This document shows, piece after piece, positions 11,111 to 22,515 of a stretch of DNA of 64,000 nt. A model generated the notes under the pieces. That model searched no databases. It saw only the letters and a list, made by a program, of their open reading frames with translations, and had not been told where the DNA came from. Source of the stretch: Eledone cirrhosa (lineage: Eukaryota; Mollusca; Cephalopoda; Octopoda; Eledonidae). Position 1 is the first letter of the stretch. Every line of letters starts with the position of its first letter. The DNA lies in contig OZ024740.1 of the NCBI GenBank assembly GCA_964016885.1, positions 200,759,484 through 200,823,483 of the forward strand. The letters are read 5' to 3'. Made by a program: the position numbers and the translations under genes.

Positions 11111-12144
11111 CTGGTGATATGGAGTGTGGAGAATAATCGGAGTCTGGAGCAGTATTTATCAATATTGCTGCATTGCCCTTTTTGTGGATGGTGGATGAGA
11201 TTGCGATATTTGTTGTGACAAACAATATGGCTGTACTATACTATTAGGGATTAGTTTAGTTGAATAAAGGGGGTTTATGATATTTTATCTGGTTTTCGGC
11301 CAAATATATATGTGTTTTATTTACAAATGGGAATGATTTCGTGTCTAAAATAATGTATACATGTATTGGACAAAGGTTACACTGAAACGGGCTGTTGATT
11401 TCATAGTTGATTATATGTTTCATTTGCAGGTAGTCTATTGAAGCATTTCAGGAGTGTACTAATATGTGGGAATTGTAGTTCGCTCCTGGCAGATTTATTC
11501 ATATTTTCTTGTGAATTTGTTTTTCTAGTATTATTGTGGAAGTTTAAGAGAATAGGCTGGATTAAGCTCTTGGGAATGTGTTGTAGGTACATGTGTGAGG
11601 TTTTTGTTACGAGCCACAGACATTTCGAGGATTTATGGCGTACAATTTATCCTAGTAGTTAGGAGGCGAATTTGTGAGTGGGATGTTAGTAAGGTGAACT
11701 ATTTAGACGGCACTACTGAATGAAATGATGGGTCTGTGATATGTTTTCAATAAAATTAAGAACATAGTTTTGATGCACCGGGATGCACTTTCACCCTAGC
11801 TGTAGCCCCAAAATAATGGGTTACAATTTTTTTTAACCAAGTATTTAGTTATGATAGAATTAGCATCCAATTAAAGGTCTCTATTTGGGATGGTAAAATT
11901 GTAAATACACATGAGTAGACAAAGTTATAATTTTAAAAAATGTGAATACGGCATTTTTGTCGGAGCATTGGCATGAGGGAAGAGATATGAAGTCAATCTG
12001 GAAGTATTTCGAGCCAGCAGCTATGTAACGGATAGTTAAGTCTCGTGGGCGACGAAGTGTTGGAATGTGGGGGGAGTTCTATAGGTGAGTGTTTTGTGAT
12101 ATTAAAGGTTTAAAAACCTTTGAGTTGATATATTTCTTAACTTT
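11111..12144. other. No gene seen
   Basis: The ORF at 11438-11662 (plus) has no family hallmarks, and nothing else is supported. Confidence 0.5.
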
Positions 12145-12160
12145 ATTATTTTCGTTTATT

Positions 12161-12377
12161 AGGGCAGTGGATTGGCAGTATCGGTAGAGGGTCGAGCGCC
12201 ATGCTTTGCAGCATAGGGTTACGGTCCTTTATGATCTGAGTTCAAATCCCGCCGAGGTTAACTTTGCCTTTTATCCTTATGGGGTCGATAAAATAAAGTA
12301 CCAGGCGGGCACTGGGGTAGATTTAATCGACTCTCCCCTCCCCCCAAAGTGCTGGCCTTGTGCCTCTATAAGAAACC
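12161..12377 (+). repeat. Full-length tRNA-SINE, long-tail subtype
   Basis: Head GGTGGATTGGCAGTATCGGT-like A-box region, B box GAGTTCAAATCCC, body GCCGAGGTTAACTTTGCC and GGGGTCGATAAAATAAAG, then a tail with GGTAGATTTAATCGACTC. Flanking direct repeats ATTATTTTC(G/T)TTTATT at 12145-12160 and 12378-12393 (15/16 match) mark the target duplication. The extra GATTTAATCGACT block separates this subtype from the copies at 28352 and 53438. Confidence 0.92.
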
Positions 12378-12393
12378 ATTATTTTCTTTTATT

Positions 12394-13145
12394 CATTTTA
12401 TAGTCCGTGGTTTCATATTAGTTAGTGTTAGCAAAGTCGTATATATTCGGTTACTTAATTGCTGTATCTTCGTTTTATTCCTTTTCGTGTTTATCGATCC
12501 GTTAAGTGGGATAGGGTTTCATTAGATTAATTGGTGATTTTGTGTCACGGTTGAAGCAGTTCGGGTTCTGCTGGTTGAGCGTAATGTTAGCGTCGGTGTG
12601 TGTCTGTACACCGAGTCAAGATTGTTGGGCGTATGGATCAATGAGAGTTTGAACTTATTATATGCAAACACCAGGACGATGGGGCAGTAGTCGCAGTAGA
12701 GGAATATAGAAACTGTGTAATACGATGGCTATAGGCTGATGAGTTCAGTCACCAATATACAGAGTAAGTTGAAAAGGATGGTGGTTGTTGTTTGGCTGAA
12801 ATGACTGGTGAACAGTTTTCAAGAACATATTTGCATTTAAAACATGCGGTACGATTTGGGGGCTAGGGTTATTGATAGTATTGTGATTTGCATTTACTTA
12901 TGTTCGTGGCTGGCATTGATTTAGATTGAAATTGTTTACGTTCTAGTTGAAGCATATATCGTGTTAATTCTATAGATATGTATAAACACGCACACGTACA
13001 TACATACATATATACATGCATACATAGATACATGTGGACATACATACATACACGCCCCCTCGTTATCGAGTATGGCCATTGCACGATAAAAAAAGAACAC
13101 ACATATATATTAATAATTAATGGTGTTGTGATCGAATGTGGCTTT
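12394..13145. other. No gene seen; short (CATA)n
   Basis: Contains an imperfect ACATACATACAT stretch near 12996-13055. I recognise nothing else. Confidence 0.5.
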
Positions 13146-13430
13146 TTAGCCCAGCCAATGATCTAAAATATCTTGACAGAGTTGGCAACCAAAACATTCA
13201 CTGGCAAAAGGCGTCTGTGGTTGGTCCTCGTGTACTTTTGCATGTCGTTTGGACCCTCCTGCTGATCTACACTCTCTTCCACATAGTTGACATGTGTGAC
13301 GAGTAGCATCTCCGTCAGCAGCCTGGTAGTCAACCACTGGTCTCACTTTATGACTGCGAAGATGACTTTTGAGTCCAGCTTTGCTGAGGCAGTCTTGCAC
13401 AGACGCTGCAAGTCAGCGCCATGGGAGGAC
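13146..13430 (-). pseudogene. LINE ORF C-terminus with C2H2 fingers
   Basis: Minus-strand ORF 13400-13146 encodes DCLSKAGLKSHLRSH (finger with its first Cys pair degraded) and HTCQLCGRECRSAGGSKRHAKVH (complete C2H2), ending in FGCQLCQDILDHWLG. Two to three C2H2 fingers at the C-terminus are typical of one RTE-like LINE group. It continues the minus-strand element upstream (13474-14740) but in another frame, so it is broken. The fingers presumably contact nucleic acid during integration; that is family inference. Confidence 0.75.
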
Positions 13431-13473
13431 CTTTATTGTCTGGAAATGTAACAGCAATGACTTTCCTTACATC

Positions 13474-13944
13474 TCATTTTACTTTCTCATATGCGATTCG
13501 AGATGCTGCAAAAGCAACTCTCCCCTCATGTACAGTCTTTTTCCATTTATTACGATCAGCAGCTGCGCTTTCCCATATATCAGCAGAGACGTTAGCGTCT
13601 TTCAATGAGGCTTTCAACGAATCCTTATACCTCCTTTTTGGTTTATGTGGAGGTCGTTTTCCTTTAACTAACTCTCCATAAAAGAGTTGTTTTAGTATCC
13701 TAGAATCCTTCATCCTGGCAAGCACCACTCCATCGGAATCTTTGCTTAAGCACAAGGGCGTCTATGCTTTCACACAGAGAGCTTTCCAAAATCTCGACAT
13801 CACTGATCTGGTCCTCCAGTGAACGCCATGGATCCGTCTGAGACACATCTGGTGGAAACGTTCCAACTGTTTAAGGTGGTGTCGATATGTGACCCACGTC
13901 TCGCAAGCATAAAGAAGAGAATTGAGCACACATGCCCTGTACAC
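13474..13944 (-). pseudogene. LINE thumb/C-terminal region
   Basis: Two minus-strand ORFs in one frame, split by a stop near 13762. The first has LLYACETWVTYRHHLKQLE and CLRRIHGVHWRTR (post-RT thumb motif, YGSETW-like). The second has RMKDSRILKQLFYGELVKGKRP and WKKTVHEG, standard for the segment between RT and the fingers in this LINE group. The first follows an internal deletion that removed the RT active site. Confidence 0.8.
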
Positions 13945-14740
13945 ATAGTAGATGTAAACACCGTGCTTGCAATTCCTGACCTGAATGCAATATAGAAAAC
14001 CATTGCAAAGTATATGGCAAATAGGGTTGGGTCGGTGCTGTAATATCCTCCTGTTTCACTCCATTTTTCACTGAGATAGGCTCCGAAATGTTACCTCTAA
14101 CATTGACCCAAGCCTTCATGGAAAGACCTAACCAAAGCAAGGAACTTATCAGGGCAACCATATTTCTGGAGAATCTTCCACAATACATTTCCGTTAACAG
14201 TGTCGAAAACTTTTGTCAGATCGACAAAAACCTGATACAGATCCAAACCCTGTTCCATGCACTGCTCCTGAAGCTGTCTAGCTGAGAAGATCATATCAGT
14301 AGTGCCGCGTCCAGCACGAAAACCAGATTGACTTTCAGGAAGCACCCTATATAATTCTTTTCCTACGACAGAAAGAAATGATATTCCACTATAGTTTCCA
14401 CATCCTTGTATCCCTTTCCTTTGTACAAGACTACCATTATTGCATTCCTCCATTCACTAGCCAATATCCTGCCAAACAAAGAGGTAACATGTCGCAGAAA
14501 TCTCTCACCACCATATTGCAAGAGGTCTGTATGTATGCCATCCATACGTGAAGAACTTCCACTGTTCAGCTTCGAGACAACTATTCCAATTTTCTCTAAC
14601 GTCGGTGGAGTTGGGAGAGCTACTTTTACAGGTTTTTCCGGGAATGAGATTGAAGAAATCTTCATTGATGACGGACGGCTAATTCAAAAGTTCATCAAAG
14701 TGTTCTCGCCACCTTCGCAGAATTCCCTGTGAGTCATGAT
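13945..14740 (-). pseudogene. LINE reverse transcriptase, active site deleted
   Basis: Reading 14740 to 13945: RRWREHFDELLN (about 14736-14690), GIVVSKLNSGSSSRMDGIHTDLL, WRNAIMVVLYKGKG, ESQSGFRAGRGTTDMIFSARQLQEQ, DLYQVFVDLTKVFDTV (RT motif A), GVKQEDITAPT (normally VRQGD..S/A), then a jump to the thumb. The FADD/YADD motif C and its surroundings are missing near 13.94-14.0 kb. At least three frame changes occur. The 5' part (endonuclease) is absent; the element stops close to the start of the RLE-LINE at about 14.745 kb. Clade: probably RTE-like, not certain. Confidence 0.82.
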
Positions 14741-14748
14741 GAAGTTAC

Positions 14749-15720
14749 CTGCTATCCCTGCAGTGAAGCGGTGTCAGCAGAAAAGAAGACGTTCCGTGAA
14801 CTTTATACAATAATTTGTACAGGTCGCCATGCTACGAGACTTCCTAACAGCCAGGTCGAACATTGCCTTGAAACAACTATGCCTGTAAGAAACTTGACAC
14901 CACGTGTACCGTCTAAGTCTACCTCGAATGCTGGGAAAAAACACTATCGATAATAATAATAATCGAAGAAATAATAATAATAATCGAAGAAATTTGACAC
15001 AATCCGAGTCTACCTCGACTATTGTGGAAAATATTACCGATAATGATAATAATCAAAAGTATAAACAATTGAAAGTTTCCCTTAGTGAACGAATTAAAAC
15101 TTGCTGAACGTATTAAAACAACAATATTTAATTTTTAAAAAAAACAAATAATGAAATATTTCGTGTTATTGACGAAATAGGGGATGAATATTTACGACGA
15201 ATAAAAACCCCAACATTTTGGCAAATCAACACCTGTTTATATGCCTTAACAACGACAGTGAAGCATTATCTTGGTGACAGCAGAGATATTAACAAGAACA
15301 GAACACCACCAAAAATACCATCATATATAACTAAAATAGAAAAAAAGATTGCTGACCTACGAACAACCATAGGATATATGACAATGCTCCTTACATGCAA
15401 ACAAACACAAAAAAACTCACTCCTCACCAACAAAGAGTGAAAAATAAAATAGAGACGATGTTTGGTAACAGTAGAACCAGAACTCTCCAATATAAGCTGA
15501 TCACCCTCAAACAAGAATTGTGAGCTGTTAGCGAAAAACGCCGATACCTGAAGAAGGTAGATGAGAGAAAAGTGCTTAATAAAAGATTCAGACGAAACCA
15601 AACATCAGTCTATAGAGATGTGAAGGGCAAAATAATAAGTGTCACTGAAAGACACAGAAAGACATAGATTCCTTTTGGAGCAAAATATGGGGTGAAAAGA
15701 AGAATTTCAACCAAGATGCA
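14749..15720 (+). pseudogene. RLE-LINE copy 1, N-terminal region (broken)
   Basis: The ORF around 14749-14953 contains AEKKTFRELYTIICTGRHATRLPNSQ, plausibly a Myb-like helix pair. After it come Asn-rich (AAT)n stretches with a tandem duplication of about 100 bp (TTGACAC...GTCTACCTCGA at about 14895 and 14994). Further on, EIFRVIDEIGDEYLRRIK and TKIEKKIADLRTTIGYM parallel copy 2 (LEAVNEIAGNYLKAIR, NLKTKILSLRRSIS). Stops near 15107, 15440 and 15520 and frame changes make it non-functional. Confidence 0.6.
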
Positions 15721-16992
15721 ATGGGGCGAAGAGAAATCCGAAAGAACTATTGCTCCTACACTACAACAAAAACATACGAAATAAGTGAGGATACCCTTGA
15801 GACTGTGATAGGAAAACTCCAAAATAAGAAAACACCAGGAAGAGACATGATTGTTGGCTACTGGTACAAAAAACTGATATTCTATCGGAGGTATCTTACT
15901 GAACTCTACCAACAAGTTCTTAAGGAAGATACACTTATACCAGAATGGTTGACATTAGCACAAACATTACTGGTCCCCCAAAACAAAGACACCCACTTGG
16001 CAAAAAACTACCGACCCATTGCATACCAGAACCTGATGTATAAGATGTATACAACCTGCCTGAACCTATTCCCCCAAGATCACTGTGAAAATAATAACAT
16101 CATCACAGATGAACAAGTAGCTGGAAAGAAAGGGCTTTGGGGATATGCTGAACAACTCCTAATCAACAAAACTGCGATGTCGGAGGTGCGACAACTCAGG
16201 AGGAATATGGCTACAATCTGGCTGGACTACAGGAAAGCTTTCGATTCTCTTCCGCACTCTTGGATAATAGAGGCCCTCCAACTTGCTAAAGTCCCAGACA
16301 TTATTGTCAAAGCCATAGAGAGGCTGTCTTCTTCTTGGGCTACTATCCTAAGGTTAAAGACAGAGGACTCTATTTTCACTGATAAAATAAAATATTGCAG
16401 GGGTAAATTTCAGGGGGACAGTCTCTCTGTGATATTATTCATCTTGTCATTAAACCACTTGTCCTTTCTGCTCAAGAAATGTGAGGGATACATCATTGGC
16501 TCACAGGAGGACAGAAATACGAACCTAACCCATAATTTCTTTGTGGACGATCTGAAACTCTATGCCAAGAGCATGGATGGGATGACAACGTTCTCAAAGG
16601 ATATAGGAATGGAGTTTGGCCAAGATAAATGCTCATACATGACTGTAAAGCGGGGGGAAACAACAACCCAATCTAGCAATGGCCAAACTGTTTCACCGAT
16701 ATGTGATGAGGACTGCTACAGATACCTGGGGATAGATGAGAACATATCCTATAATGGTATCTGTAATAAAGAACGCGTAACCAGGGAATACTACACCCGA
16801 TTAAGAAAGATCTGGTCATCGGAACTCCCTGCGCAAAACAAAACAGTGGCTCACAATGTGTTTGCTGTGCCTTTCCTAACACCAACGTTTGGAATACTCA
16901 ATTGGACGATAGACGAAATCCGAGCAGTTGATGTTGGAACTCGAAAAATACTAAACAACACCGGAAACTTCCACATCAGCAGTGACACGTAA
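15721..16992 (+). pseudogene. RLE-LINE copy 1, reverse transcriptase domain
   Basis: A 423-codon open segment covering most of the RT. Visible motifs: NKKTPGRDMIVGYW, LAKNYRPIAYQNLMYK (motif 1/2 region), IWLDYRKAFDS with the catalytic Asp at about residue 169, GKFQGDSLSVILF, FVDD at residues 274-277 (motif C, both Asp kept), YRYLGIDENI, and the thumb ELPAQNKTVAHNVFAVPFLTPTFGILNW. In the complete family this continues into the connector and endonuclease. Here the frame is lost at 16982-16992, where the segment equivalent to VDRLYFSRK of copy 2 is missing. The ATG at 15721 is internal to the original ORF. Confidence 0.88.
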
Positions 16993-17287
16993 GCAGGGAG
17001 GCAGAGGCATAACATCACTCCAGACAACATTTGAATGTCGCATCATATCTCTCCGACATCTACGAACCTCAAAGCGTAGGAGCCCGTTTCTCGAGCAAGT
17101 CTATCTGCATGAAACAGATAAGTTCATAGAGTTGGGAAGGAACTGCTGTGTGATAATCAAAAACTCACACCCAGGGAAGTCGCTCAGCAGTATCGCAGTG
17201 GATCCATGGATGAAAAACTGCATGCTTATCAGCAAAAGATCATGCATGGATATATTGCAAGGAAGCTCCAGAGTGAGAGTAATATAG
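16982..17287 (+). pseudogene. RLE-LINE copy 1, connector fragment in shifted frame
   Basis: KQGGRGITSLQTTFECRIISLRHL corresponds to copy 2 KEGGRGLKSILTTYESRIVTLKQH, one frame off from the RT segment. It ends in sequence whose correct frame resumes at 17206, so this piece is bounded by two frameshifts. Confidence 0.8.
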
Positions 17288-18033
17288 ATAAGGAAAGTAG
17301 TCTATCTTGGATCAACAACCGCTATATTGGCTCCCACTTTGAAGGATACGCTTTTGTAATCCAAGAACAGGAGATTAACACGAAATACCTGATTCACAAA
17401 AGAGATAGGGATGCAGGCAAAACACCTAGCTGTGATAACAAGTGCAGACTCTGCAGAACTAACATCGAGGATATCCCCCATGCCATCAGCAGCTGCCCAA
17501 AGATGTCATCGCGGTACTATCTACCTATGAGGCATGATGTAGTGGCCAAAACACTGTACAATGCAGTTCGTAAAAAAGATAGCCCCGATAATAAACACAT
17601 TAAAAGCTACAGCAATGTGGAAGACATTCATGTACATATGAAAGAGTACTGGTGGAATGTTCCAGTAAAACCCCCAATAAAATTTAGGCATAACAGGCCA
17701 GATATTATGATATGGGACAGGGAGAAGAAAGCATGTACAGTAGTGGAAATTAGCTACCCAGCAGATGCCAATATAATATCAAAGATTAGTGAAAAGGAAA
17801 ATATTTATGCAGAACTGATGAAAAATCTGCTGATACTCCACCCTGATTACACCTTCAGATTTATGCCTGTGATTATTGGGGCACGGAGGTATGTTAGTAA
17901 CTGCCTCAATACAAATCTTGAGAAGCTAGGCTTCACGGGAACAGAAAGAAGATAACTAGTTAGGAAAATACAAGTACAATCCATTAATGGAACAGTGAAA
18001 ATATGTAAAACATTCCAAACATTTTATATCTAA
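17206..18033 (+). pseudogene. RLE-LINE copy 1, CCHC plus endonuclease domain
   Basis: Open 17206-17955, then in-frame TAA, then the family C-terminus (GTVKICKTFQTF) up to a stop at about 18033. The CX2CX8HX4C knuckle (CRLCRTNIEDIPHAISSC) precedes YYLPMRHD, YWWN and the RLE core HNRPDIMIWD...VVEISYPAD, matching the PD-(D/E)XK-like site of R2-group elements. The knuckle and RLE are thought to bind and nick target DNA for target-primed reverse transcription. The TAA at 17953-17955 lies just before the family's true end, so it is a nonsense or indel lesion. Confidence 0.85.
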
Positions 18034-18260
18034 TAACTGCATATACACATGTACAGATGCAAAGCATATACACATGCACATGTACAACTCAAAACATACA
18101 CATCCACACATACAATAACATCCATATCTACACATGCATACATACATACATATCTACCTAGTTGATGTTGTGTAAATTCCAATGCGAGAGTCTTGTGTCT
18201 ATGTTAGAAACCGACTCTCTCTCTATTGGTAAAACTTTGTGAAATTATAAAACCAGAAGA

Positions 18261-18300
18261 ACATACATACATACATACATACATACATACATACATACAT
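18261..18300. repeat. (ACAT)10 microsatellite between the two RLE-LINEs
   Basis: Ten perfect ACAT units separate the 3' end of copy 1 from the 5' end of copy 2 (AAAATGGCGACCG). A matching (ACAT)n follows copy 2. Confidence 0.97.
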
Positions 18301-18425
18301 AAAATGGCGACCGTTGTGGTCAGTGTCCGATAATCGGACGTGTGTAATTACGGCTTACATGAAGGCAACATACCATATATTGGAAAAAGTTGAGCTACAT
18401 TACGCGGTAAGATTACATACAATAA

Positions 18426-18760
18426 TTCTACATAAGTGTTTGAACTGTAAGTCTGTTGTAAAACACCTATTTATATGAACGATACATACACTTATGATAT
18501 ATGAACGATACATACACTTTAACATATAAATGCAAGGTTGTTATATTACATTTATAAAGAAATATACAAGTAACGTTTTCGATTCAGAAACAAAAATATA
18601 AGTGTTTGAACTGTGAATATGTTGTGAATGGGTTGTAGAACACCTATTTATATGAATGATACATAAACTTTAACATATAAATACCGCGTTGTTATATTAT
18701 ATTACATTCATAAAGGAATATACTAAGTAACGGTTCTTTTTGTTCTCGATTCAAACGATT
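18426..18760 (+). repeat. Two ~166-bp monomers in the RLE-LINE 5' leader
   Basis: ATAAGTGTTTGAACTGT...AACACCTATTTATATGAA.GATACATA...TAACATATAAAT...AGTAACG occurs twice in tandem (about 18428 and 18597), the first unit with a small internal duplication. 5' leader monomers are known in several LINE families, where they often carry promoter activity. That role is inference here. Confidence 0.75.
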
Positions 18761-18936
18761 CAAGAACAACGTTTAAAACACAGTTGTAGAATTAAAAACT
18801 AACTGAAAAGAAATATTACCCAAGCTGTGAATAACTTTAAATTTGATTCTGACAGAACTTTGTCGTAACTTTTAAAGAAGATCATCGACTATTTTGAAAA
18901 ATAAATACGAAATATTAGTGAATAGACGAACTCATC

Positions 18937-19434
18937 ATGGCAAAAAGTACAAGTCTCCTTCGACCAAATCGCAACTACAACCGTTGTACACAGTGGAGCT
19001 ACGAGCTTAACAAAGTATTATATGAAGCATACAAACAATCTGAACCCCAAAAGTTCGGTTTTATGCAAAGGCTAATAAATTTATGGAACTCCAAACACCC
19101 AGAATTAGACTTTTCTCCAAAGCATTTAAATGAACAGGCAAAACGTATCATTAGATGTAAATTGATACATCTAACGGAATTGAGTGATACTACAAATACA
19201 GCCCTTGTAGACAACCACCCCACCTCCACTGACAGACAAAGAGAATGGCCAGCTAAATCTAACAGTGAACAGCTCACCAACAATTTGCTGAAATCCATCC
19301 CACTTCCACTGAAGAACAGCGAGAAAGGTCAGCTGACTCTAGTAGTAATTGTCACCACATCAACAACGAGGCTGAAATTCATGACTCTACTGAACAAACA
19401 GAGCACCAAAAACTTGTGGGCACCCTACAAGTGA
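18937..19434 (+). pseudogene. RLE-LINE copy 2, N-terminal domain (Myb-like)
   Basis: ATG 18937 opens a 165-codon segment. Residues 18-70 (CTQWSYELNKVLYEAYKQS ... FSPKHLNEQAKRI) look like a Myb/SANT-type three-helix fold with conserved Trp, of the sort R2-group elements use for DNA recognition. The original reading frame leaves this ORF before its stop: the better continuation (EIHDSTEQTEHQKLVGTLQ, then FQEIHSLNVSDRLESVKN) is in the next frame. So the last ~25 codons of this ORF are probably spurious. Confidence 0.65.
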
Positions 19435-19480
19435 TATGGAACGATATGTTTCAAGAGATACACAGCCTTAATGTGAGTGA

Positions 19481-22435
19481 CAGACTAGAGTCAGTAAAGA
19501 ACCCACTAAATTGGAATTGGAAGCGGTGAACGAAATAGCTGGCAATTATCTGAAGGCTATACGATCTAAAGGTGTAGAAACGACATTTGAAACGCTTAAT
19601 GTTTTGTTATATGTTTCAGCTGTCACATTGCTATCATATAACACACATCTAAAACCACGCAATCAAGATACAAACAGAAAGCCTGAACCAGCGTGGATGC
19701 GAAATTTAAAAACCAAAATTTTGTCCCTGAGACGAAGTATCTCACACATCGCAGTCGTTATGAAATGCAACATAGAGAGCAACTTCACACGACACCAGGA
19801 AGACCTAAAGAAAAAGTTAGAGAGACGATTTGGAGATAAAAAATTTAAAACTTTGAACTCCAAATTACACCAGTTGAAACAACAACTCACAGCTACAACA
19901 GAAAGACTAAAATATAAGTCAACAGCACATAAACGACAAGTGCTAAATAGATTGTTTGCCAGAGATCCTAAATCAGTTTATCGCAGCTTCGGTGGCAAAA
20001 GCTCAATCCCTGTAAACGACACCCCTTCAAAAGAACAGGTTGAGAGCTACTGGAGATATGTATGGGAAACGGATGACGGATTCAACAGACAAGCTAATTG
20101 GCTAAAAGAACTGGAACAGGACTACTGCTAACATGTCCAGACAAAACAATATGACATAGATGGGTCAATACTGGAAACAGCTCTACAGAAAATGTCGAAT
20201 AGGAAATCACCAGGCCCAGACCTCATTACAGGATACTGGTTGAAGAATTTCACTTTCTATCGGCAAGATCTCATACGGCTGTTTACAGAAATCATTGAGG
20301 GCACACAAGAACTGCCCAGATAGTTATCAACTGCCACTACTCTCCTCATTCCCAAAAGTAGCCAAACCACCCTTGCTAAAAATTACCGCCCAATTGCCTG
20401 CCAAAACATCATGTATATATTATATACTGGGTGCCTTCACCTGTTCTTACAGGACCACTGTGCTACCAACAACATCATAACACCTGAGCAAGCTGGTGGA
20501 AAGAGGGAGGTGTGGGGTTGCATAGATCACCTACTAACTAACAAAATGATTCAGGAAAAAACAACAAAGAATCGCAGAAACATGACTGTCGTGTGGCTGG
20601 ACTATCAAAAAGCATTTGATAGTGTACCTCATGGGTGGATTATTAAGGCTTTACAGTTAGCTAAAGTCCCACAATCATTGGTAGCTGCTGTTGAACGCCT
20701 GACCAAGAACTGGTACACCAATTTGATCCTTAGAGGTGAGAGGGGGCAGGTTAAGACTGATAAGATACATTACCAGAAGGGCATCTTTCAGGGTGATAGC
20801 TTGTCGGTGCTACTCTTCGTTCTCTCACTGAATCCACTATCTTACCTACTCAGGAAACAAGGTGGACAAAGAAGTGGGCCCAGAAGTATCTCCCAACTTT
20901 TCTTTGTTGATGACCTGAAGTTGTATGGGCCAAATATCAATGACATCAAGAAACAATTGGACCTTATTACAAAATTTTCAACCGACATCAAAATGAAATT
21001 TGGTGAGTCCAAGTGTGCATATTTGGCAGTAAAACGTGGAAGAGCTGTGCCCTCCTCTAGAAATCTAGAGATGAACGGCCTGACAATACAACCTCTGCAG
21101 TCAGGTGACAACTACAGATATCTTGGACAGGATGAGAATGTCAGATATGATGGACCCATAAATAAGGAGAGAACCAGAACTGAATACCTCAGAAGAGTAA
21201 AGAAAATATGGTCATCAGAACTGTCAGCATACAACAAATACATTGCCCACAATACTTATGCTGTGCCAATTCTAACGCCAACATTTGGCCTACTGAACTG
21301 GTCATTGCAAGAACTAAGTGAGATGGATGTTAGAACTCGAAAACTTCTCAGTGTTACTGGCAACTTTAACATCAATGGTGATGTGGATAGGCTATACTTC
21401 TCACGCAAGGAAGGTGGCCGGGGTCTAAAATCAATATTAACAACATATGAGAGCCGGATAGTAACACTGAAGCAACACATTCAACAGAGGGAAAAGGTTG
21501 GCAACCATCTTGCCCAGGTTTATGAGCATGAAAAAAGAAATATCATTAGAATAGCGACTGATCTGGAGGAGAGATATGGAATAAAGCCTGACATAAATCT
21601 CTCACCCAGAGAAATCGGAAGATCCTATTCAATGTTCAAACAAGATAAGAAAATTGACCAATTTACAGAAAAAGTTGTGCATGGATACTTGAGGCGTAAA
21701 ACACAGACCATAGAGGGGATAAACCACTCAAAAAGCCTGGCATGGAGTTCCGACAAGTTTATGACATCACACCTTCAGGGATATCTCTATGCAATACAGG
21801 AACAAGAACTCCCTACCAAATATCTGCTGCACAAAAGAGGATGGCCAGCAGCTGACAATAAATGTAGGCTATGTAAAACAAAGATCGAGGATGTAAGCCA
21901 CATTGTTGCCAGCTGCGAAAGAATGTCATCTCGCTACTACCTCCCCATGAGACACGATGGGATAGCTAGAACCATCTGGAACGCACTTCGGAAAACAAAA
22001 TTAACAACAAACGAGGAAGAATATATTGAGACAGATGGCACTAAGGAATACTGGTGGAACCTGAAAATAAAAACTGCCACCAAATTAAAGCACAACCGGC
22101 CTGATATTGTAGTTTGGGACCACACATTGAAAACGTATTCTGTTGTGGAGATCAGCTGCCCACTTGATGTAAACGTTGTCAGAAAAATACAGGAGAAGGA
22201 GGACATCTACGGACCATTGATGAGGAGTTTACAAATCCAGTATCCAAGATACACCTTTAGCTTCATACCCATCATTATTGGTGCTACGGGTTATATACCA
22301 ACCCGCTTGGACCAAAGTATGATTGAACTTGGAGTTGCGGACAAAAAGCGCAGCTCCCTAATTCATAGTCTGCAGATGGCTGCGATAGCTGGCACCTTCA
22401 AAATTTGCAAAACATTCTTGCGATTCAAGGGATGA
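19481..22435 (+). pseudogene. RLE-LINE copy 2, polyprotein with two nonsense codons
   Basis: One reading frame runs from about 19481 to the stop at 22433-22435, broken only by TAA 20129-20131 and TAG 20321-20323. The second sits where relatives have Trp after LP(R/E), consistent with TGG to TAG. RT motifs: KNYRPIACQN, VVWLDYQKAFDS, IFQGDSLSVLLF, FVDD (residues 165-168 counted from ATG 20411), YRYLGQDENV. CCHC knuckle CRLCKTKIEDVSHIVASC begins about residue 485. The RLE core HNRPDIVVWD...VVEISCPLD is at about residues 561-588. The end GTFKICKTFLRF is the family C-terminus. Catalytic residues appear retained. Strongly homologous to copy 1. Confidence 0.9.
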
Positions 22436-22515
22436 CAATTTCTTTTCTTTTACAACCTTGCCACCAGGAAGGTGGCCGGTCAAAAAAATATACTCGAAAT
22501 TAAGAGAAAGAGAAA

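Larger units (their letters stand above)
14745..18260 (+). mobile_element. RLE-type LINE, copy 1 (decayed)
   Basis: A plus-strand non-LTR element of the restriction-like-endonuclease kind. Order seen: N-terminal region, RT (15721-16992), CCHC knuckle, RLE domain (to about 18033), a 3'UTR of about 230 bp, then (ACAT)n at 18261-18300. Its proteins match copy 2 (18301-22515) throughout. The 5' edge is placed where similarity to the opposing LINE ends and is approximate. It carries multiple frameshifts, stops and a deletion between RT and connector. Confidence 0.85.
18301..22515 (+). mobile_element. RLE-type LINE, copy 2 (near full-length, ~4.2 kb)
   Basis: Bounded on both sides by (ACAT)n (18261-18300 and 22516-22546). 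Contains a 636-bp 5' leader with tandem monomers, an N-terminal Myb-like ORF segment, RT, CCHC, RLE and a short 3'UTR with a small hairpin (GCCACC...GGTGGC at about 22458-22474). Inactivated by at least two frame changes before 19.5 kb and two nonsense codons (20129 and 20321). Tail-end sequences of copies 1 and 2 just before ACAT are similar (GAAATTA...AGA). Confidence 0.88.

Noticed and set aside
12161..12240. Functional tRNA gene
   Set aside because: A- and B-box-like sequences are those of a SINE head. The acceptor stem cannot be completed, and target duplications flank the whole element.
13369..13681. Plus-strand ORFs over 13.4-13.7 kb
   Set aside because: Shadows of the minus-strand LINE ORF, which carries recognisable motifs.
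15721..16992. Host gene of 423 codons
   Set aside because: It is the RT domain of a decayed LINE, with the same protein encoded again at 20411-22435.
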